NCBI GenBank assembly: GCA_031363705.1
Contig: JANLUX010000010.1
Coordinates: forward strand, 1 to 11,094
Source: JANLUX01 sp031363705
GTDB lineage: Bacteria > Bacteroidota > Bacteroidia > AKYH767-A > OLB10
Direction: 5' to 3'
DNA: 11,094 bases
The translations under genes and the position numbers were made by a program. Below the pieces are notes generated by a model. It ran no database searches. It saw only the letters and a program-made list of their open reading frames with translations, and was not told the origin of the DNA. This document shows positions 6,484 through 11,094 of this stretch, piece by piece. Each line of letters opens with the position of its first letter. Within the stretch, counting starts at the first letter, position 1.

Positions 6484-7815
6484 ATGAACGAACCAATCAA
6501 AGGCAATAAAAAAATTATTAATGCATGGGCATTGTATGATTGGGCAAATTCTGCTTACTCATTGGTGATCACCTCTGCCTTATTTCCAATCTACTTTAAT
6601 GCTGTAACCACGCATGATGGTAATAAGGATGTTTATTTCCTGGGACGTGTTTTCAACAGCGATTCATTACAGACCTATTCCATCTCTATTGCTTTTTTAT
6701 TGATTGCTGCCATATCTCCCATGCTGTCGTCAATGGCTGATTACAGCGGCAATAAAAAACGTTTTATGTTTTTCTTCAGTACGCTGGGCGCATTAAGCTG
6801 TTCCTCTTTGTTTTTTTTTAAAGGTGTTGATACATTATGGATAGGAGTATTTGGATCAGTGCTTGCAGCCATTGGTTATGCCGGCAGTATTGTTTTTTAT
6901 AATGCTTTTCTGCCTGAGATTGCCAACCCTGTTGACCAGGACCGTGTTTCTGCAAAAGGTTTTTCATTGGGATATATAGGCAGTTCGTTGTTGTTGATAT
7001 TTTCTTTAACAATGATTATGTTTCCACAATGGTATGGCAACATTGAAAGCGGATATGCCACACGGCTTGCTTTTTTGCTGGTAGGTGTGTGGTGGTTTTG
7101 TTTTGCACAGATTACATTCACTTATCTGCCTGACAATCCTTTTAACAGAAAGCCGAAGGGAAATATTTTTACCAAAGGTTATGTTGAACTCAAAAAAGTA
7201 TGGGGCGAGCTTAAACACACGCCACGATTAAAAAAATTCCTCTTTTCGTTTTTCTTTTATAACATGGGAACACAAACAGTGATGTATGTAGCTTCACTAT
7301 TTGGCGCCAGCGAATTAAAACTTGATTCTTCTATACTGATTGTTGTTATACTCATCATACAATTTGTTGCCATTGGCGGTGCTTATTTGTTTTCCTCTCT
7401 TTCCAGAAAATATGGTAACATCCGTGCATTGAGTTATGCAATAGTCACATGGGTATTGATATGCGTTGCTGCCTGGTTTTGCGACAAGCGTTTTGGTGTA
7501 AACGAACAAAACATGTTTATTGCAATAGCAGCAGTGGTTGGTTTAGTGATGGGCGGAATACAATCACTATCACGTTCCACCTATTCAAAGCTGCTACCCG
7601 AAACAATTGATCATGCTTCGTACTTCAGCTTTTATGATGTGTGTGATAAAGTAGGCACTGTGCTTGGCACTTTTATGTTTGGTTATATCAATGAAATAAC
7701 AGGCAGTATGCGAAATTCCATCGTGGTGCTTGCTTCGTTTTTTATTATTGGATTACTTTTGCTCACTAAGGTAAATGTTGCCATCAGCAAAGTAAAAATA
7801 AAAGTTGGAGTTTAA
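6484..7815 (+). CDS. MFS transporter, UMF1 family
   Basis: This 443-residue inner membrane protein has about 12 predicted membrane segments (roughly 13-38, 62-84, 93-112, 118-143, 157-180, 194-213, 250-274, 282-304, 314-333, 344-364, 381-402 and 411-430). The N-terminal motif YDWANSAYSL (18-27) is diagnostic of the UMF1 branch of the major facilitator superfamily, related to the yeast vacuolar effluxer Atg22, and GGIQSLSRS (357-365) is the second conserved family motif. Bacterial substrates are not known; Atg22 exports amino acids from the vacuole, but that should not be transferred here. The 114-base gap before the gene carries no recognisable promoter. A gap of 58 bases separates it from the CCG-domain gene downstream. 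Confidence 0.9.
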   Translation: MNEPIKGNKKIINAWALYDWANSAYSLVITSALFPIYFNAVTTHDGNKDVYFLGRVFNSDSLQTYSISIAFLLIAAISPMLSSMADYSGNKKRFMFFFSTLGALSCSSLFFFKGVDTLWIGVFGSVLAAIGYAGSIVFYNAFLPEIANPVDQDRVSAKGFSLGYIGSSLLLIFSLTMIMFPQWYGNIESGYATRLAFLLVGVWWFCFAQITFTYLPDNPFNRKPKGNIFTKGYVELKKVWGELKHTPRLKKFLFSFFFYNMGTQTVMYVASLFGASELKLDSSILIVVILIIQFVAIGGAYLFSSLSRKYGNIRALSYAIVTWVLICVAAWFCDKRFGVNEQNMFIAIAAVVGLVMGGIQSLSRSTYSKLLPETIDHASYFSFYDVCDKVGTVLGTFMFGYINEITGSMRNSIVVLASFFIIGLLLLTKVNVAISKVKIKVGV

Positions 7816-7836
7816 AAATTGTCGTGATTATTTTGC

Positions 7837-7871
7837 AAATCCTAAATCGTAAATCCCAAATCATAAAATCC
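7837..7871. repeat. 7-base-period array (AAATCnn) directly before a start codon
   Basis: Four units AAATCnn begin at 7837, 7844, 7851 and 7858. A fifth slightly shifted unit, AAAATCC, occupies 7865-7871. The TTG start of the CCG-domain gene follows two bases later, at 7874. The array makes up more than half of the 58-base gap. Confidence 0.7.
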
Positions 7872-7873
7872 TC

Positions 7874-8596
7874 TTGATTGTAGATATTTTTGTTCCCTGT
7901 TATATTGACCAGTTTTTTCCTGAGGTTGCCAACAATATGATTAAGGTGCTGGAGCGATTGGGCTGTGGTGTAAATTATAATCCGGAGCAAACCTGTTGCG
8001 GGCAACCGGCTTTTGAAAATGGTTATTGGGATCATTGCAAGGAAGTAGGAGAGAAGCTTATTCACGAATTCCAGGACGAACGTTATATCGTTGCTCCGGC
8101 TTCATCCTGTGTTTCCACAATTAAGAATAGTTATGTATCCCTGTTTCACAACACTGCTTTGCATAATGAATATAAATCAGTGCAAAAACATATTTATGAA
8201 TTCTCAGATTTCCTGGTGAATGTGTTGCATGTAACTGATGTGGGAGCTACGCTGAATGCTACAGCTACCTTTCATGATGCGTGCAATGCTTTACGCGAAT
8301 TAAAAATTAAAGATGCACCTCGCACACTTTTAAGCAAAGTAAAAGGATTGAATTTAGTTGAGATGGATGAGGCAGAGGCTTGTTGCGGTTTCGGTGGCAA
8401 TATGTCTTATAAATTTGAGAAGCTGGCTGTGGGGTTAGCCAATGAAAAGATCCGCAGTGTGGAAAAAACCAAGGCTGAGTACATCATCAGTACGGATATG
8501 AATTGCCTGATGCATATGAAAGGTGTACTTACCAAATCCGGTAATCCTTTAAAGGTAATCCATATTGCAGATGTGCTTGCCAATGGATGGGAATAA
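7874..8596 (+). CDS. CCG-domain (Fe-S)-binding protein, LutA/YkgE-like
   Basis: This 240-residue protein has two CCG cysteine-rich repeats, as in LutA/YkgE, GlpC and heterodisulfide reductase subunit B, which bind Fe-S clusters. The repeats are C9, C41-C42 (TCCGQPAFENG) and C79, then C137 (HDACNALREL), C170-C171 (ACCGFGGNMS) and C211 (TDMNCLMHMKG). In LutABC the protein takes part in lactate oxidation with LutB and LutC; neither partner is in the window, so the electron partner here is unknown. The start is TTG at 7874: it yields MIVDIFVPCYIDQ, the canonical LutA N-terminus including the first cysteine. The frame has a stop at 7850-7852, no ATG upstream, and the first internal ATG would remove C9. 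The name LutA-like describes sequence similarity only. Confidence 0.87.
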   Translation: MIVDIFVPCYIDQFFPEVANNMIKVLERLGCGVNYNPEQTCCGQPAFENGYWDHCKEVGEKLIHEFQDERYIVAPASSCVSTIKNSYVSLFHNTALHNEYKSVQKHIYEFSDFLVNVLHVTDVGATLNATATFHDACNALRELKIKDAPRTLLSKVKGLNLVEMDEAEACCGFGGNMSYKFEKLAVGLANEKIRSVEKTKAEYIISTDMNCLMHMKGVLTKSGNPLKVIHIADVLANGWE

Positions 8597-8680
8597 AAGA
8601 TTATCTCTCTTTCATTGATAGAACTTAAATATCCTGAGTAGAAATATTAATCATTTGTATCTAAAACAATAAATAAAGTA

Positions 8681-10816
8681 ATGAGAACACTTAAACAAAC
8701 GCTAATGACTATTGCAGTTACGATTACTGCATTACAATTAAATGCACAAACACCAAATCGTTGCGGCACAATGGAGCATCATCAATGGCTGTTGCAAAAC
8801 AAACCCGGATATGCTAAATCGTTTCAAAAAGGAGAAGGAATGATGCAAAAATGGATTGCTGACCAGGCTGGAAAAAAGATGATGAGCACAGCACCGGATA
8901 CTATACCTGTTGTGGTTCATGTGGTGTACAATACGCCCGTTCAAAACATTTCTGATGCACAGGTGATGTCTCAGATTGATGTTTTAAACGAAGACTGGGG
9001 AAGAACAAATGCTGACTCAGTAAACACTCCTGCTGTGTGGCAATCACTTGCAGGCAACATGCCTTATCGTTTCGTACTTGCACGAAGAGATCCAAATGGG
9101 AATCCGACCAACGGAATTGTGAGAGTATCAACAGGGGTTACTGCTTTTATTGATGATGACGCTGTTAAATTTACTGCACAGGGTGGTGATGATGCATGGG
9201 ATGTTACTACTTATCTCAACATCTGGGTATGCCCCCTGAGCGGAGGTTTGCTGGGTTATGCAGAGTTTCCGACTTCAGCACCCAGTAATACGTTTGGATA
9301 TGTGTGTGTCTATGATGCTTTTGGAAGAGTGGGAACGGTATCACCTCCTTATGATTTAGGCAGAACAACAACCCACGAAATTGGACATTGCTTTAACCTG
9401 TTTCATATCTGGGCTGATGATGGCGGATCATGTAGCGGAAGTGATCAGGTAAATGATACGCCAAACCAGGCTGATTTGAATTTTGGTTGCTTACCTTTTC
9501 CTGCTACTGATGCCTGCACAGCTACTTCACCGGGAATAATGTTTATGAATTATATGGATTATACCGATGATAACTGTATGAACATGTTTACACAAGGACA
9601 GGCTACACGAATGAACGCAGCACTTAATACTTTTTATCCAACCATTATCAATTCCCCTGGTGTTGGAGTTTTTAATGTTAACGATGCAGGAGCTTCTGCA
9701 GTGGTTACCCCAACACCATCCACCTGCAATACCACTTTTGTTCCGGTTGTTACAATCAGGAACTGGGGCAGTGCAGCGCTTACTTCCGCCACTATTAATT
9801 ATCAACTTGATAACGGAGCTGTACAAACCTATGCATGGACAGGCAGTCTGGCATCACTTGCAACCGCCAATGTTACGCTTTCATCAATGAACACAACACT
9901 TGGTGCGCATACGTTTACTTCTTTTACGACATTGCCAAATAGTGTTGCTGATCCTAATCCCTCAAATGATACAGTGATTATTGCATTCAACGTGCTTGGG
10001 GCTGGTCAGGCTGCACCCATTGCACAAAGCTTTAATGCTGTTACATTTCCTCCCACCAATTATAATTTATATAATCCTGATGGTGCCACTACATGGGACC
10101 GTAACAATGCGGGAACACATTCCGGTGCCGGTGTGATGTATATTAATAATTATGATTACGCAGCAAACGGTGAAATTGATGAGTTGGTAATACCTAATCT
10201 TGACATCACCACACTTAACGCTCCTGTTCTGAAGTTTTGGGTTGCTTATCAGCTTTACACTGATCCTACAGGTCCTCAGACGTTTTCTGACACATTAGAA
10301 GTTTTAATAAGCATTGATTGCGGTGCAACATTTACTTCGATTTATAAAAAGTTCAACACTAACTTAACAACAACGACTCCGACATTTTCAACCATTCAAT
10401 TTGTACCTACTGCAAGTCAATGGAGACAGGAATTAATCAGTCTTCAACCATTTAGCTCTACTAATGCAGCCATTATAAAATTCAGAAATATTACTGATTA
10501 TGAAAATGATTTGTATGTGGATGATATAAGTGTTGAAGATGCAACAGCAATAAATGTGAATGCATTTGAAAATAATATTGAAGTTTATCCAAACCCGGGC
10601 AATGGAATTTTTAAATTAAATATCCGCAGTGCTGAGACTGAAAATATCAGGTTAACAATCACTGATGCTTTGGGAAATATCGTGATGGAGAGACAATATA
10701 CTGCACAAACTTTGCATGAGAGTCTTGACCTTTCTGCACAAGCTCCTGGTATTTATCAAATGAAAATTGAGAGCAACAAAGGAAGCGTTTGTAAAAAGCT
10801 TGTGATTACAGATTAA
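8681..10816 (+). CDS. Secreted M43 (pappalysin-like) zinc metalloprotease with T9SS type A sorting domain
   Basis: This 711-residue protein is predicted to be exported and delivered to the cell surface or medium. Residues 1-23 form a signal peptide. The protease domain (about 70-320) contains the zinc motif THEIGHCFNLFHIW: H232, E233, H236 and H242 match HExxHxxxxxH, and the Met-turn is NYMDY with M292. Several cysteine pairs (C251, C270, C279, C299) suggest disulfides, as usual in this family. Residues about 330-440 look like a CARDB/Ig-like domain, and 445-620 look like a beta-rich jelly-roll (MAM/adhesin-like) domain. Residues 632-711, starting IEVYPNPGNGIFKL and ending in KKLVITD, are a type A T9SS C-terminal sorting domain. 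The protein is probably made as a zymogen with a short propeptide. It ends 20 bases before a strong terminator hairpin. Confidence 0.92.
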   Translation: MRTLKQTLMTIAVTITALQLNAQTPNRCGTMEHHQWLLQNKPGYAKSFQKGEGMMQKWIADQAGKKMMSTAPDTIPVVVHVVYNTPVQNISDAQVMSQIDVLNEDWGRTNADSVNTPAVWQSLAGNMPYRFVLARRDPNGNPTNGIVRVSTGVTAFIDDDAVKFTAQGGDDAWDVTTYLNIWVCPLSGGLLGYAEFPTSAPSNTFGYVCVYDAFGRVGTVSPPYDLGRTTTHEIGHCFNLFHIWADDGGSCSGSDQVNDTPNQADLNFGCLPFPATDACTATSPGIMFMNYMDYTDDNCMNMFTQGQATRMNAALNTFYPTIINSPGVGVFNVNDAGASAVVTPTPSTCNTTFVPVVTIRNWGSAALTSATINYQLDNGAVQTYAWTGSLASLATANVTLSSMNTTLGAHTFTSFTTLPNSVADPNPSNDTVIIAFNVLGAGQAAPIAQSFNAVTFPPTNYNLYNPDGATTWDRNNAGTHSGAGVMYINNYDYAANGEIDELVIPNLDITTLNAPVLKFWVAYQLYTDPTGPQTFSDTLEVLISIDCGATFTSIYKKFNTNLTTTTPTFSTIQFVPTASQWRQELISLQPFSSTNAAIIKFRNITDYENDLYVDDISVEDATAINVNAFENNIEVYPNPGNGIFKLNIRSAETENIRLTITDALGNIVMERQYTAQTLHESLDLSAQAPGIYQMKIESNKGSVCKKLVITD

Positions 10817-10836
10817 CAATTATTAATGCATAAAAC

Positions 10837-10871
10837 AAAGCGCTTGCTGATGATATTAGCAAGCGCTTTTT
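10837..10871 (+). terminator. Intrinsic terminator after the M43 protease gene
   Basis: A perfect 12-bp stem, AAAGCGCTTGCT (10837-10848) with AGCAAGCGCTTT (10858-10869), encloses a 9-base loop and is followed by further Ts (run 10867-10871). It starts 20 bases after the stop codon. On the other strand the hairpin is followed by TTTGTTTT, so it could also stop a converging transcript from the right. Confidence 0.9.
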
Positions 10872-10921
10872 AATTATAATTAGAAAAGTTATTGAATCGA
10901 AAGAATCTTTTGATCTTTTAT

Positions 10922-11021
10922 ACCATTAGCTAATATAAAACAGTCTTTTTCTTTTCGCCTCACCCCCGACCCCTCTACCAAGGAGAGGGGAAATTTGGTC
11001 TATTTTATATTAGCTAATGGT
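10922..11021. repeat. 100-bp element with perfect 19-bp inverted ends and an internal GC-rich hairpin
   Basis: The left end ACCATTAGCTAATATAAAA (10922-10940) is the exact reverse complement of 11003-11021. Inside, CCCCTCT (10970-10976) pairs with AGAGGGG (10984-10990) across a 7-base loop, preceded by a C-rich run CACCCCCGACC. The inner block resembles a REP-like sequence common between genes in Bacteroidota. No target-site duplication is evident next to the ends, and no transposase is present, so the element is either a MITE-like relic or a structured intergenic repeat. Confidence 0.7.
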
Positions 11022-11094
11022 TGGTCATCACTTTCATTCATTATCTGAACAGGGTTTTTGGATAAAAAAAGTGGTTCACGGTTTTTGTTGCCTA
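11000..11094 (-). CDS. Possible 3' end of a converging gene (5' part outside window)
   Basis: On the minus strand one frame is open from the window edge to a TAG at 11002-11000, giving 30 codons with ordinary residue composition (beginning GNKNREPLFLSKNP, ending QPLANIK). The other two minus frames have stops near the edge. The last seven or so codons lie in the right arm of the 100-bp inverted repeat. I do not recognise the protein, and 30 open codons can arise by chance, so this is a tentative call. The downstream terminator hairpin at 10837-10869 could serve it in the reverse direction. Confidence 0.3.
   Translation of the reverse strand, partial: GNKNREPLFLSKNPVQIMNESDDQPLANIK

Noticed and set aside
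7784..8065. Minus-strand open frame over the UMF1/CCG-domain junction
   Set aside because: It overlaps the conserved CCG-domain gene and runs through the heptamer array; its composition fits a shadow frame.
8650..8657. ATCATTTG as a possible -7 box for the M43 protease gene
   Set aside because: The TA of the consensus is not matched and no TTTG is found about 20 bases upstream.
9527..9826. Minus-strand 99-codon frame inside the M43 protease gene
   Set aside because: It lies wholly within a well-supported gene and has no recognisable domain.

Overview
The window looks like chromosomal DNA from a member of the Bacteroidota, probably environmental and near Chitinophagales/Sphingobacteriales. 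Four things point there: a large secreted protease ending in a type IX secretion (T9SS) sorting domain; a TTTG/TAnnTTTG-type promoter in front of acpP; A-rich leaders with no clear Shine-Dalgarno sequence; and the gene content (DUF4159 lipid- or envelope-type secreted protein, DUF2461, UMF1 transporter). The DNA is moderately AT-rich. No tRNA, rRNA, CRISPR array, phage gene or transposase was seen.

Layout. From 2 to 286 lies the 3' end of a class A beta-lactamase-like serine hydrolase. Converging on it is a minus-strand block, acpP-fabF-rnc (2547 down to 322): acyl carrier protein, the condensing enzyme that elongates acyl-ACP, and ribonuclease III. A single Bacteroidota-type promoter at 2578-2611 can serve the whole block. 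A DUF2461 gene (3427 down to 2762) follows on the minus strand. From 3691 onward the genes run on the plus strand: rsmE (16S rRNA m3U1498 methyltransferase), a secreted DUF4159 protein, a THUMP-type rRNA methyltransferase related to the N-terminal half of RlmKL, a UMF1-family MFS transporter, a LutA/YkgE-like CCG-domain protein with a TTG start, and a 711-residue M43 (pappalysin-like) metalloprotease. A strong intrinsic terminator at 10837-10871 closes this series.

The genes are mostly housekeeping: fatty acid synthesis, RNA processing and two rRNA base methylations, together with envelope, transport and secreted functions. I see no defence or biosynthetic system.

The unusual material is in the gaps. 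Two intergenic regions carry degenerate arrays with a strict 7-base period (5094-5188 and 7837-7871). Each array ends exactly 2 bases before a start codon, and the first contains two arrays in opposite orientation that can fold into a long hairpin. A 100-bp element at 10922-11021 has perfect 19-bp inverted ends and an internal GC-rich hairpin; its right end overlaps the last codons of a possible converging gene at the window edge. Shorter GC-rich or periodic repeat fragments sit at 3502-3528 and 2721-2740.

All family assignments come from recognising motifs by eye; no database search was run.
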